Assembly (NCBI RefSeq): GCF_900114355.1 | Contig: NZ_FOSS01000001.1 | Location: forward strand, 548,927 to 612,926 | DNA from: Lysobacter sp. cf310 | GTDB taxonomy: Bacteria; Pseudomonadota; Gammaproteobacteria; Xanthomonadales; Xanthomonadaceae | Direction of reading: 5' to 3' | DNA length: 64,000 nucleotides | In this document: positions 1 through 8,803 of the stretch, piece by piece | Position numbering within the stretch: the first letter of the stretch is position 1 | Layout: each line of letters starts with the position of its first letter | The notes under the pieces: model-generated | The model's database searches: none | Told to the model about the DNA's origin: nothing | Seen by the model: the letters and a program-made list of their open reading frames with translations, nothing else | Position numbers and translations under genes: made by a program

Positions 1-1
1 G

Positions 2-505
2 CGCCGCCTGATCTGGCTCAGCGTGAACCTGTGCACCGCCTTCCTGGCCGCCAGCGTGGTCGGCCAGTTCGAGGACTCCATCGCCAAGCTGGTCGCCCTG
101 GCGGCGCTGATGCCGATCGTCGCCGGCATGGGCGGCAACGCCGGTACTCAGGTGCTGGCGCTGATGATCCGCGGCCTGGCCCTGGGCCAGATCGGCGCGT
201 CCAACGTCGGCGTGCTGCTGCGCAAGGAGCTGTCGGTGGCGCTGATCAACGGCGTGGTGCTGGGCATCGGCCTGGGTCTGATCGTGCTGCTGTGGTTCCG
301 CCAGCCCGGCCTGTCGCTGGTGATCGGCGCCGCGCTCACGATCAATCTGCTCACCGCCGCGGCCGGTGGCGTGCTGGTGCCGGTCACGCTCAAGCGTCTG
401 GGCTTCGATCCGGCCCTGGCCGGCGGCGTGGTGCTGACCACGCTCACCGACGTGATGGGCTTCCTGAGCTTCCTCGGCCTGGCCACGCTGATCCTGCTGC
501 GCTGA
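2..505 (+). CDS. mgtE: MgtE-type magnesium transporter, C-terminal part (5' end outside window)
   Basis: This is the last 167 residues of a magnesium channel/transporter of the MgtE family, open at the window edge. The visible part is almost entirely hydrophobic, with about four membrane segments, and carries the family signature PIVAGMGGNAGTQ after the second helix, which in MgtE lines the ion pore. The cytoplasmic N and CBS domains expected upstream lie outside the window. The frame runs from base 2 without a stop to TGA at 503-505. An in-frame GTG at 23 is internal to the family alignment and is not the real start. The family call is confident; the specific gene name is less so. Confidence 0.9.
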   Translation, partial: RRLIWLSVNLCTAFLAASVVGQFEDSIAKLVALAALMPIVAGMGGNAGTQVLALMIRGLALGQIGASNVGVLLRKELSVALINGVVLGIGLGLIVLLWFRQPGLSLVIGAALTINLLTAAAGGVLVPVTLKRLGFDPALAGGVVLTTLTDVMGFLSFLGLATLILLR

Positions 506-692
506 GCGCGCTCGGACGCAGCGGCGCACACCTGGATCGTGCTGCGCATCACCACGCTCGCTGAACGGGATCCACGAAGGTGAACGACGACTTTTCCCAA
601 TGTGGCGGTCGCGGCAAATCGCAGGATCGCGCATGGACAGCGCGGAAATCGCACGGAATGATGCGATCAACAAGGATGCCGTGGACAGCACG

Positions 693-1499
693 ATGCTGCG
701 ACCCGTTACCGTTCGCCTTTGGGCGATCCTGCTGCCGTTGGCCGTGATGATCGCGGCCTCCTGCACGCACACGCCCGCGGCCCGCGAACACGGCGCCTTC
801 GTCGAGCGCAGCCTGGAGCTCGAGGGTCGGACCTATCGCTATCAAGTGTTCGTGCCCGCGCGCGCGGCCGGCGGCCGGCATCCGCCGGCGCTGCTGTTCC
901 TGCACGGCTCGGGCGAACGCGGCGACGACAACCAGCGCCAGCTCGCGGTCGGGCTGGCGCCGCACATCCGCCGCGCCCAGGACGAGTTTCCGGCGATCGC
1001 GGTGTTCCCGCAGTCGCCCGCCAACGAATCCTGGACCGACGGCACCGCGCGCATGGCGCTGGCCGCGCTGGATGCGGCGCTGCGCGAATTCGACGGCGAC
1101 CCGGACCGGGTCGCGCTGACCGGCCTGTCGCGCGGCGGCTACGGCGTCTACGAACTGGCGCTGCTGCAGCCCGACCGCTTCGCCGCGCTGGTGCCGATCT
1201 GCGGCGGCGTGACCGCGCCGGTCGCCGGCGGGGACCTGTATGTGCGCGGCGTGGCCACCGACGACGATCCGTTCGCGATCGCGGCCCAGCGCCTGCATCG
1301 CCTGCCGACCTGGATCTTCCACGGCGACCGCGACGAGTCGGTGCCGGTGCAGCAGTCGCGGCGCATGGCCGAGGCGCTCAAGCAGGCCGGCGGCGACGTG
1401 CGCTACACCGAGTTCGCGGGTGTCGCGCACAACGCCTGGGATCCGGCCTATGCCAGCGATGCGCTGTGGCCCTGGCTGTGGCGGCAGCGGCGGCACTGA
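693..1499 (+). CDS. secreted or lipid-anchored alpha/beta-hydrolase (esterase, phospholipase/carboxylesterase-like)
   Basis: A 268-aa hydrolase of the dienelactone-hydrolase/LpqC-type esterase group. The N-terminus has a hydrophobic segment ending in AASC, which could be a lipobox or the end of a signal peptide, so the enzyme should act outside the cytoplasm. It shows the oxyanion region LFLHGSGERGDDN, the nucleophile elbow GLSRGGYG, the acid region HGDRDESVPV and the last histidine in AHNAWD, a complete Ser-Asp-His triad. The start at 693 was chosen because upstream in-frame starts at 600 and 633 would add 20 to 31 polar residues ahead of the signal sequence. The substrate is unknown. The gene stands alone and is followed directly by a palindromic repeat. 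Confidence 0.85.
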   Translation: MLRPVTVRLWAILLPLAVMIAASCTHTPAAREHGAFVERSLELEGRTYRYQVFVPARAAGGRHPPALLFLHGSGERGDDNQRQLAVGLAPHIRRAQDEFPAIAVFPQSPANESWTDGTARMALAALDAALREFDGDPDRVALTGLSRGGYGVYELALLQPDRFAALVPICGGVTAPVAGGDLYVRGVATDDDPFAIAAQRLHRLPTWIFHGDRDESVPVQQSRRMAEALKQAGGDVRYTEFAGVAHNAWDPAYASDALWPWLWRQRRH

Positions 1500-1738
1500 G
1501 GCGGAAGGCTCGGGGCAACAGCAACAGCAACAACAACAGCAAATCCCCCTCAATCCCCCTTTTTCAAAGGGGGAAGACAAGCGGGGCGCGATGCGCCTTG
1601 TTGAGCTTGTTTCCTCATCCAAAAACAAGACAAGCGTACGCTGGGACCGGCCAGCCATACGCTTCCTCCCCCTTTGAAAAAGGGGGATTGAGGGGGATTT
1701 GCTCTACCCGCTATTGAGCGGGATTCGCTTCTACCCGC
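1500..1738. other. intergenic stretch filled by a CAA/CAG run and a palindromic element
   Basis: After the esterase stop there is a short triplet-like run of CAA and CAG units (about 1515-1542), then the palindromic repeat described separately. No gene is supported here. Confidence 0.6.
1539..1702. repeat. MITE-like palindrome with about 37-bp terminal inverted repeats
   Basis: The left arm (1539-1576) begins GCAAATCCCCCTCAATCC and the right arm (1662-1702) is its near-perfect reverse complement, ending in GATTGAGGGGGATTTGC. Each arm also contains its own small hairpin CCCCTTTTTCAAAGGGGG. The roughly 85-bp centre holds a second imperfect inverted repeat (AAGCGT...ACGCTT, 1632-1663). The element has no coding capacity. 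A diverged relative lies at 50877-51085. Such non-autonomous elements between genes are familiar from Xanthomonadaceae genomes; mobility is inferred, not shown. Confidence 0.8.
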
Positions 1739-1951
1739 TCAAGCCTTCTTCAGAAACTCGGTGCGCAGCACCAGCCCCTTGACCTTCTCGACGTTGCACT
1801 CGATCAGATCTTCGTCGTCCGTGAGGCGGATGTTCTTGCACAGGGTGCCGCGCTTGAGCGTCACCGAGGTGCCCTTCACCTTCAGGTCCTTGATCACCAG
1901 CACCGAGTCGCCGTCGGCGAGCGCGGTGCCATTGCTGTCTTTCACGATCAT
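1739..1951 (-). CDS. PhnA/YjdM-domain protein
   Basis: A 70-aa protein matching the C-terminal PhnA domain (often labelled alkylphosphonate utilisation protein), with the characteristic order VKDSNGTALADGDSV, then the central IKDLKVKGTS, then a Lys-rich end. The N-terminal zinc ribbon of full-length YjdM proteins is absent; single-domain forms of this size are common. Despite the old name, no phosphonate genes are nearby, and the real role is unclear. It starts with ATG at 1951, 48 bp after the pyrB stop on the same strand, so it could be read from the yqgE-ruvX-pyrB transcript. Confidence 0.85.
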   Translation of the reverse strand: MIVKDSNGTALADGDSVLVIKDLKVKGTSVTLKRGTLCKNIRLTDDEDLIECNVEKVKGLVLRTEFLKKA

Positions 1952-1999
1952 GCTTCGATGTCCTTGCCGGCGCCGGGGGCGTCGCGGCTAGTAATGGGT

Positions 2000-2944
2000 T
2001 CAGCCCTTGAGCAGGGCTTCGAGTACGGCCATGCGCGCGGCGACGCCGTTGGCGACCTGGGTCAGGATCAGCGACTGCGGGCCGTCGGCGACCTCGTCGG
2101 TGATCTCGACGCCGCGATTGATCGGGCCCGGGTGCATCACGATCGCGTCCGCGGCGGCGCGCTTGAGGCGCGCGGCGGTGAGGCCGTAGTCGCGGTGGTA
2201 GTCGTCCAGCGACGCCACTAGGCCCTCCTCCATGCGCTCGCGTTGCAGGCGCAGCATCATCACCGCATCCACGCCTTCGAGCGCGGCGTCCAGATCCTGC
2301 GAGACCGTGCAGCCCTGCAGGGTCGCCGCGTCGGGCAGCAGCGCGGCGGGGCCGCAAACGCGGATCTCGCCGGTGCCCAGCGCGCGCAGCGCGTGCAGGT
2401 CCGAACGCGCGACGCGCGAATGGCGCAGGTCGCCCACGATCAGCACGCGCAGGCCGGAGAAATCGGTGCCCTTGGCCTGGCGCAGGGTCAGCATGTCGAG
2501 CAGGCCCTGGGTCGGGTGCGCGCTGCGGCCGTCGCCGGCGTTGACCAGACTGGTGCCCGGATCGACGTGCTCGGCCAGGGCCGCGACCGCGCCGTCCTCG
2601 TGGTGGCGGATCACGAAGCCGCGCACGCCCATCGCTTCCAGGTTCTTGAGCGTGTCCAGCGCGGTCTCGCCCTTGCGCGTGGACGAGGTCGAGGCGTCGA
2701 AGTTGATCGTATGCGCGCCCAGGCGCTGGGCCGCGAGCTGGAAGCTCATGCGCGTGCGCGTGGACGGCTCGAAGAACAGCGTGCACACCGCCAGCCCGTC
2801 CAGCGCGCGGCGGTCGTAGTGGCCTTCGGCGAAGGCCTGGGCGCGGATCAGCAGGGCGGTCAGCGCGTCGCGCGAGATGCCGTCCAGGGTCAACAGATGG
2901 CGCGGCGCGGCGGCCGGCGGCGTATGCGAAAACGTCGAGTTCAT
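2000..2944 (-). CDS. pyrB: aspartate carbamoyltransferase catalytic subunit
   Basis: A 314-aa enzyme that makes N-carbamoyl-aspartate in the first committed step of pyrimidine synthesis. It shows the carbamoyl-phosphate loop STRTR (61-65), a Ser/Lys loop around SSTRKGET, HPTQGLLD, and the late HPGPINRGVEI segment. The ATG at 2944 overlaps the ruvX stop by 4 nt (ATGA), so translation is probably coupled. No pyrI regulatory subunit or dihydroorotase-like partner gene is adjacent; the order yqgE-ruvX-pyrB is typical of xanthomonads. Confidence 0.97.
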   Translation of the reverse strand: MNSTFSHTPPAAAPRHLLTLDGISRDALTALLIRAQAFAEGHYDRRALDGLAVCTLFFEPSTRTRMSFQLAAQRLGAHTINFDASTSSTRKGETALDTLKNLEAMGVRGFVIRHHEDGAVAALAEHVDPGTSLVNAGDGRSAHPTQGLLDMLTLRQAKGTDFSGLRVLIVGDLRHSRVARSDLHALRALGTGEIRVCGPAALLPDAATLQGCTVSQDLDAALEGVDAVMMLRLQRERMEEGLVASLDDYHRDYGLTAARLKRAAADAIVMHPGPINRGVEITDEVADGPQSLILTQVANGVAARMAVLEALLKG

Positions 2945-3435
2945 GCGGCGGGCAGTTGGTTCAGGTCGAGAGCGTCGTCGGGGGCGGCCAGGTAGCGCTC
3001 GACGATCACCGCCGCGGCGACCGCGTCCAGCGCCTCGGCGTCGCGCCGGCGCTTGCGGCCCTCGGCGCGATCGGCGGCGAAGCGTTGCGCGGCCTCGATC
3101 GAACTCAAGCGCTCGTCCACCAGCACCACCGGCAGGTTGTAGCGTGCATGCAGCTCGCGCGCGAACGCGTGCGCGCGCAGGCGGGCCGGCTGATCGCCGC
3201 CCTCCAGGGTCATGGGGTCGCCGACGATCAGGCCGTCCGGGCGCCATTCGTTGCGCAGACGGTCGATCGCGTTCCAGTCCGGGCCGTGGCCGTGCACGTC
3301 CACCACCGCCAGCGCGCGCGCGCCGTGGCCGAAGGCGCTGCCCACCGCCACGCCGATCCGGCGCGCACCGACATCGAAGCCCAGCACCGTGCCGTCGCGG
3401 CGGATGACCGTGCGCTGATCGGCGTCGGCGTTCAT
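2941..3435 (-). CDS. ruvX: RuvX/YqgF family putative RNase (Holliday junction resolvase-like)
   Basis: A 164-aa RNase H-fold protein of the YqgF family, linked in other bacteria to 5' pre-16S rRNA end maturation and also annotated as a putative Holliday junction resolvase. The first catalytic Asp sits in [16 protein letters not shown] (D21), the second acidic motif is in [13 protein letters not shown], and the last is near [11 protein letters not shown]. It is somewhat longer than usual because of a short polar N-terminus and a C-terminal tail. It overlaps yqgE upstream and pyrB downstream by 4 nt each. Confidence 0.95.
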   Translation of the reverse strand: MNADADQRTVIRRDGTVLGFDVGARRIGVAVGSAFGHGARALAVVDVHGHGPDWNAIDRLRNEWRPDGLIVGDPMTLEGGDQPARLRAHAFARELHARYNLPVVLVDERLSSIEAAQRFAADRAEGRKRRRDAEALDAVAAAVIVERYLAAPDDALDLNQLPAA

Positions 3436-3998
3436 GCGTGCCCGGCGTAGTCGGCCAGGTGCGCGAAATCCACGCCGATGCGGCCCGCGGCGGCATGCCA
3501 GCGCGCGTCCAGCGGCAGGTCGAACAGCAGCTCGGCGTCGGCCGGCGCGGTCAGCCAGTCGTTCTCGGTCAGCTCGTGTTCGAGCTGGCCCGAACCCCAG
3601 CCCGCGCAGCCCAGCGCGACGATCGCGTTCTCGGGACCTTCGCCGCGCGCCATCGCTTCCAGGATGTCGCGCGAGGTGGTCAGGAACAGCGCATCGGCGA
3701 TCGCCAGGGTCGAATCCCAGTGCATGCCGCCGTCGTGCAGCACGAAGCCGCGCTCCGGATGGACCGGGCCGCCGGCCAGCACGACCTGCGAACGCAGGCG
3801 GTCGTCGCCGCCGTCCACGCCCATCTGGCCGAAGACCTCGCCCAGGGTGTACTCGGAGGGTCGGTTGACCACGATGCCCATGGCGCCGTCGTCGTCGTGC
3901 TGGCAGATCAGGGCGACGCTGCGCGAAAAGTTGGTATCCGACAGCGCGGGCAGCGCGATCAGGAGCTGGCTGGCCAGGGGTGTGGGCATCACGGACAT
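3432..3998 (-). CDS. yqgE: YqgE/AlgH family protein (DUF179)
   Basis: A 188-aa cytoplasmic protein of the YqgE/AlgH family, whose molecular role is not firmly known. Family hallmarks are LLIALPAL near the start, [11 protein letters not shown], the AGGPV segment and the late [16 protein letters not shown]. It is the first gene of the yqgE-ruvX-pyrB operon. The ATG at 3998 lies 6 nt after a good -10 hexamer (TAGAAT), with no room for a Shine-Dalgarno site, so the mRNA is probably leaderless; this also supports the chosen start. Confidence 0.95.
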   Translation of the reverse strand: MSVMPTPLASQLLIALPALSDTNFSRSVALICQHDDDGAMGIVVNRPSEYTLGEVFGQMGVDGGDDRLRSQVVLAGGPVHPERGFVLHDGGMHWDSTLAIADALFLTTSRDILEAMARGEGPENAIVALGCAGWGSGQLEHELTENDWLTAPADAELLFDLPLDARWHAAAGRIGVDFAHLADYAGHA

Positions 3999-4010
3999 GG
4001 CGCCATTCTA
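3999..4010 (-). promoter_or_regulatory. -10 element of yqgE, leaderless-type spacing
   Basis: On the minus strand TAGAAT (4010-4005) is followed by GGCGCC and then the yqgE ATG. Transcription should begin at or next to the A of the start codon. The call is by consensus reading only. Confidence 0.6.
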
Positions 4011-4159
4011 ACGTGCGTGTCGCGCTCGCGGGTCGCGGCCGATCCGTCGTAGCATGGGGTTTGCCCCCTGCCCCGGACCCGAGCCATGCCCCGGCCGACC
4101 CTCCGTTTCCCGGCGCCGGCCACGGCCGCCGTCCACTCGCGCCACGGACGCGCTTGAAC

Positions 4160-4726
4160 ATGTCCGGTTACTGCGATTACGCCCCCGGCCATCCCCTGCA
4201 CGGCCCTTATCACGACCGCGAATACGGCTTCCCGCAACGCGCCGAGGCCGAGCTGTTCGAGCGCCTGATCCTGGAGATCAACCAGGCCGGGCTGAGCTGG
4301 GAAACCATCCTGCGCAAGCGCGACGGTTTCCGCGCCGCCTACGACGGTTTCGACGTCGACACGGTGGCCGCCTACGGCGACGCCGAGCGCGCGCGCCTGC
4401 TCGCCGACGCCGGCATCATCCGCAACCGCCTCAAGGTCGACGCCGCCATCCATAACGCCCAGATCGTGCAGAGCCTGCGCGCCAGTCACGGCGGTTTCGC
4501 GCAATGGCTGGACGCGCACCTACTGCTGGACGGCCGCCCGCGCGACAAGGCGGCCTGGGTCAAGCTGTTCAAAAACACCTTCCGCTTCACCGGCGGCGAA
4601 ATCACCAACGAATTCCTGATGAGCCTGGGCTACCTGCCCGGCGGCCATCGCGAGAGCTGCCCGGTCTACGCCAAGCTGGCCAAGCGGCGTCCGCCGCCGC
4701 CGTGGATGCGGGCGGCGAAGGCCTGA
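4160..4726 (+). CDS. tag: DNA-3-methyladenine glycosylase I
   Basis: A 188-aa base-excision repair enzyme removing 3-methyladenine from alkylated DNA. Family features visible are an early YHDREYGFP segment, LFERLILEINQAGLSWETIL with the substrate-pocket Glu and Trp, the helix-hairpin-helix-like IIRNRLKVDAAIHNA, and the C-terminal FRFTGGEITNEFLMSLGY. The paired His/Cys zinc ligands of E. coli Tag are represented near both ends (C4, H17 and the late H and C in GHRESCPVY). ATG at 4160 is taken because the family begins right before the CxY motif. Confidence 0.95.
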   Translation: MSGYCDYAPGHPLHGPYHDREYGFPQRAEAELFERLILEINQAGLSWETILRKRDGFRAAYDGFDVDTVAAYGDAERARLLADAGIIRNRLKVDAAIHNAQIVQSLRASHGGFAQWLDAHLLLDGRPRDKAAWVKLFKNTFRFTGGEITNEFLMSLGYLPGGHRESCPVYAKLAKRRPPPPWMRAAKA

Positions 4727-4757
4727 ACGATCCACGTTCCGTAGCAAGGCCCGCGCG

Positions 4758-7700
4758 CTAGCGCGTCGGCGCGGATGCGACCGTGGCAGGAACGCGCGCA
4801 ACGACCGCAGCCGGCTCCGCGCCCGTCGCCGGCGTGCGCGACGCGGGCGCCAGCCCGGGCGATGCCGCCTGCTGCACCGGCGCGCGCGCATTCGGCAGCC
4901 ACAGTTCGATCACGCGGTCCTCGGGCTTGAAGGCGCCGGGCAGTTTGCGCAGTTCGACCTGCGGCGCCGGGCCGTACCAGGCGCTCAGTTGCGGCGTCAG
5001 CCAATCCTTGAGCGCCTCGGCGCAGGCGCCGTCGTCGTCGATGCGGTGCACCACCAGGGTCGGTTGCGCATAGGCCTTGGGGGCGTCGGCGTTGCGCGCG
5101 CGCGCCGAGCGCACCACGTTCTCGATCCCGGGCATGGTCGCGCCGGGCTGCAGGGTTTTCCATGGCAAGGCCGCGGCGCGCGCGCGCGTGGCCTCGTCGT
5201 AGACCTGCACATAGACCACCTGGCGATGGCAGAGCCGCTGCACGCGCTGGCCGGGCGATTCGGAGGTCGCGGCCAACGGCGCCATCTGCTTCTTCTGAAT
5301 CTGGCGCTCGGGCAAGGCGATGTCCTGCGGCAGGACCGCATCCGGATCTTCCTGGCCGTACACGCCCGCATCGGTACTGAGCACGGCGGAGGCGTCGGCG
5401 CTGGATTCCACCGATTCCGCGACCGGCGCGATCGCCAGCGCCGCGGCCTGGTCGCTGCGCTCCCAATACGGATCGCGGGTCGGCGGGTCGCAGACCGCCT
5501 CGCAGAGTTTGCGGTGCGCGCTCTGCACCGGCGGGCAGGCCTGGGCCAGCGCTTTCGACACCGGCAGCCCGCAACTGGCCTGCACGCGCGCGACCACGCG
5601 ACCACCGTCGCTGAGCGTGCCGCGTTCGCGCCGCACCTGTTGGTACAGGCCGTCGAGCAGCGCCTGCGCGTCCTCGTCGATATCCACCGCTTCGGCGCCC
5701 GCGGGCGCCGCTTCGCCCTTGCGCGCCCATACCGGCAGCTTCGCGCGCAGTTCGTCCAGGCGTTTCCTGGTTTCGAGCCGGTCTTGTTCGCGCTGCGCGG
5801 CGAGCTTGTCGTAGACCTGCCAGGCCGGCAGCGCCAGGGTCGCGATCAGGCCCGCGCCCAGGCCGGCGCTGAGTGCGGCGGCCTTGGTCTCCGGACGCCA
5901 GAACGGCTTGCCGGCCTCGTCGGCCCGCGCCGCGATCGGACGCAGGCGGCGCAGCGAGGGCAGCGCGTCCTGCGGCGCGACCGGCACGCTCCAGCCCGGC
6001 AGTTGCTCCAGCCAGCCCGGCCGCAGGGCGCGGCCGAAATCCTCGCCCAGGCGGTGGTAGCTCTCCCACTGCGCTTCGTCGAAGAACTGGTCCGAGGTGG
6101 GCTGCTGCGGGAATTGCGGATTGCGCCGCGCGTACGCGAGCACGTCGCTGTCGAGGGCGAAGTGCAGGTTCGGCTTCACCACCAGCAACGTGCCTTGCTT
6201 GCAGCGGCCCTGGGCATCGGGGCGGTAGCGGATGCGCGCCAGCATCACCCCGCGCGCGGTGTAGTTGTCGCGCAGCTTCTCCGGCGGCAGCACGCAGATG
6301 TGCTCGTCCTGCATCAGCGGCAGATGGCAGGCGCTGTCCTCGGTGTAGAACTCGATCTCGGCGCCGAAGTCGATGCGCGCCTTGCGGATCAGGTTCTCCA
6401 GGTCGGCGAACTCGTAGGCCGGATCGGCGCCACAATCGGCCAGGACGATGAAGTCGAGCTGGCGCCGCAGCAGCGAATGCAGGCCGGTGTTGTCGAAATG
6501 GCCGCCATCGGACAGGTACCAGGCGCGCGCGCTTTCGCCGTCGAACGAGGCGGTGGCCTCGGCGATCAGACGCCCGAACTTGGAATTGCGATAGCGCCGC
6601 CACAGCGCCAGACCGAGCGCCTGGGTGGCGGTGGTGCCGACCGGGCCGACGCCGGCCATCGGCCGCTCCAGCTGCGCGGCCGTGCGTCCGGTGTCGAACC
6701 AATAGCCCAGACGCGCGCCGACCAGGAACAGCAGCATGGCCCAGCCGGCGGTGGTGTTGGAGCCCGCGCCCGGCGAGGCCGCCGCGCCCGAGATCGCGAT
6801 CCAGCGCCCCAGTTTGTCCAGGCGCTGGGGTTCCACCGCCGCGCGCTCGCCGTCGCGTCCGACCTCCAGGCCGAAGGTGCTGGCCACCAGCGGCGCGCCC
6901 TTGCGGTCGGCGTTGTAGAGCTTGCTGCTGGCGCCGCGGGTCTGGTTGAGGCAGACGTTGATCAGATGCACGGGGCCGCCGCGCTCGTGCGGGCGATAGT
7001 CGGTGAGCGCGACGTCGTCCGCGCGCACGGTCGCGACCACGTTGGAGAACTCCTCGGGGCTGACCTCGCGCGCGCCGAGCACGGCCTGGCCGGGGAAACG
7101 GATCAGGTTGCCCACGGCCAGGTAGGTGCGGGTCAGGCGCGAACGGTAGAAACCGTGCAGGGACGTGGCGTTGACGGTCTCGGTGTGCATGCCGGTGCCG
7201 AGGAACCAGATCAACAGGCCCAGCAGCAGCCACAGCAGGCGCAGCAGGGTCGGTTGCTGCAGCATCCATTGCAGCCATCGCCAACGCGGCAGCAGACCCG
7301 ACAGGTCCCAGGCCGGCAGCGCCAGACGCTCGCACAGTCCGCTCAGGATCAGGTGCGGATCGGTGCCGTGGCGGCCGAACACCCACCACTGCACCACCGT
7401 CACCCACAGCACCAGCAGCACCAGCGCAGCGCCCAGGCCAAGCACGTTGATCAGCAAGGGCATCAGGCCCGGGCGCGGGCCCTCTTCGGTCGAAAGCAGG
7501 CGCTGGATCGGCTCGCCGAACGCGCGCACCACCACCACCAGCAGGCTGCCCAGGCCGAGGCTGCCGTAGACCCAGGGCGCGCCGGCCTCCAGGTTCTGCA
7601 GCAGCTTCCAGCTCAACAGATCGACCGCGCCCAGCGCGGCCAGCACCAGCGCGATCAGGTTGATCTTGCGCAGATGCGCGGTCAGCAGATCGCGCTCGCG

Positions 7701-8651
7701 GGTGTTGAAGGTGTCGCGGTCGTCGCTGGCGCCGCGCACGCGCGTCCACAGCCACAGGCCGTAGCCGGAGACGCTGGCCAGCACCAGCACGGCGAGGAAC
7801 TTGGCCGAGTACGCGGGCAGCGGCGGGCCGGCGTCGGACAGGCGCGAGGCCAGCAGCACGGTGACCGCGCCGGCCACCAGGATCATGGCGATATCCCAGC
7901 GCGAGTAGCGCGGCGGCGCGTTCAGCGCAGCCGCGTCCTTGGGCGCGACATCGCGCAGCGCCCAGTACGCCATCAGATTGCCGGGCGCCAACAGCAGCCA
8001 GCTCAGCGCCGCCAGCGGCCACCAGGCGGTGCGCCAGCCGCTCCAGTCCTGCGGCGCCAGCAAGGACGTCAGGCTCTGCAGCAGATGCGGCAGCACCACC
8101 AGGGTGCCGATCGCGATCGCGAGCAGGGCGAACTCCAGGTGCACGGCCAGGCCGGCGCGCAGGTAGGTGGCGATGGCGATGCCGTAGTCGCGCGCGCCGC
8201 GCGGCGCCAGGTAGCGGCCGTAGCGGCGCAGCCAGGCCAGCAACAGGGTGTCGCCGCGGCTGAGCAGGCGTTGCGCGTCGGCGATGCCCAGCGCCGCGAT
8301 CAACCGGCCCAGGGCCGCGCCCGCATAGCCGCCGCCGGACACCGTGGACAGATAGTCGAAACGCGGCAGTAGGCCGTTCTGGGCCAGGCCGCGGATCAGC
8401 CCCAGGCAGAAGGTCGCGCTGCGTACGCCGCCGCCGGACAGGGCCAGGCCCACGCTGCTGAGCGTCGCACCCTCGGCGGCGGCGATGCCGGCCTCGCGGC
8501 GACGCTGCTCGATCGCGGCGCGTTCGGCGGCGTCGATGGCCGCGGTCTCGGCATCGTCGGGCGGCGGCGCGGCGGCGCCGGCGGGCGGGTCGGCCGGCGC
8601 CCGTGCGGGCTCCGGACCGGGCACGACGGGTCCCTGGTCGGTATCGGCCAT
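4758..8651 (-). CDS. large membrane-anchored patatin-like phospholipase family protein
   Basis: A 1297-aa protein. After a Pro/Ala-rich N-terminus (1-60) comes a patatin-type start: the oxyanion loop GGGVR (73-77) and LSTVSGGGY with candidate nucleophile S105. Between about 165 and 490 there are seven to nine strongly hydrophobic segments. The patatin fold then resumes, with the partner motif LSDGGHFDNTG (Asp near residue 714). A further hydrophobic segment near 930 is followed by a roughly 350-residue polar C-terminal part with a coiled-coil-like start and several cysteines. This suggests a lipid acyl hydrolase whose catalytic halves are separated by a membrane domain. The substrate is unknown; the gene stands alone. 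Hydrolase class is confident, activity is inferred. Confidence 0.8.
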   Translation of the reverse strand: MADTDQGPVVPGPEPARAPADPPAGAAAPPPDDAETAAIDAAERAAIEQRRREAGIAAAEGATLSSVGLALSGGGVRSATFCLGLIRGLAQNGLLPRFDYLSTVSGGGYAGAALGRLIAALGIADAQRLLSRGDTLLLAWLRRYGRYLAPRGARDYGIAIATYLRAGLAVHLEFALLAIAIGTLVVLPHLLQSLTSLLAPQDWSGWRTAWWPLAALSWLLLAPGNLMAYWALRDVAPKDAAALNAPPRYSRWDIAMILVAGAVTVLLASRLSDAGPPLPAYSAKFLAVLVLASVSGYGLWLWTRVRGASDDRDTFNTRERDLLTAHLRKINLIALVLAALGAVDLLSWKLLQNLEAGAPWVYGSLGLGSLLVVVVRAFGEPIQRLLSTEEGPRPGLMPLLINVLGLGAALVLLVLWVTVVQWWVFGRHGTDPHLILSGLCERLALPAWDLSGLLPRWRWLQWMLQQPTLLRLLWLLLGLLIWFLGTGMHTETVNATSLHGFYRSRLTRTYLAVGNLIRFPGQAVLGAREVSPEEFSNVVATVRADDVALTDYRPHERGGPVHLINVCLNQTRGASSKLYNADRKGAPLVASTFGLEVGRDGERAAVEPQRLDKLGRWIAISGAAASPGAGSNTTAGWAMLLFLVGARLGYWFDTGRTAAQLERPMAGVGPVGTTATQALGLALWRRYRNSKFGRLIAEATASFDGESARAWYLSDGGHFDNTGLHSLLRRQLDFIVLADCGADPAYEFADLENLIRKARIDFGAEIEFYTEDSACHLPLMQDEHICVLPPEKLRDNYTARGVMLARIRYRPDAQGRCKQGTLLVVKPNLHFALDSDVLAYARRNPQFPQQPTSDQFFDEAQWESYHRLGEDFGRALRPGWLEQLPGWSVPVAPQDALPSLRRLRPIAARADEAGKPFWRPETKAAALSAGLGAGLIATLALPAWQVYDKLAAQREQDRLETRKRLDELRAKLPVWARKGEAAPAGAEAVDIDEDAQALLDGLYQQVRRERGTLSDGGRVVARVQASCGLPVSKALAQACPPVQSAHRKLCEAVCDPPTRDPYWERSDQAAALAIAPVAESVESSADASAVLSTDAGVYGQEDPDAVLPQDIALPERQIQKKQMAPLAATSESPGQRVQRLCHRQVVYVQVYDEATRARAAALPWKTLQPGATMPGIENVVRSARARNADAPKAYAQPTLVVHRIDDDGACAEALKDWLTPQLSAWYGPAPQVELRKLPGAFKPEDRVIELWLPNARAPVQQAASPGLAPASRTPATGAEPAAVVARVPATVASAPTR

Positions 8652-8743
8652 GCGACATGCTCCGTGTCGTCAGCTACATCCCTGCTAGCGGCTAACGATA
8701 CCCACGCGCACGACAGGACACCACGCCGGCCGTCGGCGCGCCC

Positions 8744-8778
8744 CAAAAAGAAGAAGCCCGGACCGGCCGGGCTTCTTT
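8744..8778 (-). terminator. Rho-independent terminator after pilU
   Basis: A perfect 11-bp stem AAGAAGCCCGG (8751-8761) with its complement at 8767-8777 and a 5-nt loop. Read on the minus strand it is followed by a run of Ts (8749-8745), placing it about 25 bp after the pilU stop. Confidence 0.85.
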
Positions 8779-8803
8779 CCGTCGTTCGGTCGCGGTGGGC
8801 GCG

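Noticed and set aside
4989..8372. Plus-strand open frame of 1127 codons opposite the patatin gene
   Set aside because: Gln/Arg/His-rich composition typical of the antisense frame of a high-GC gene, no family signature, and fully covered by the patatin-like gene with clear motifs.
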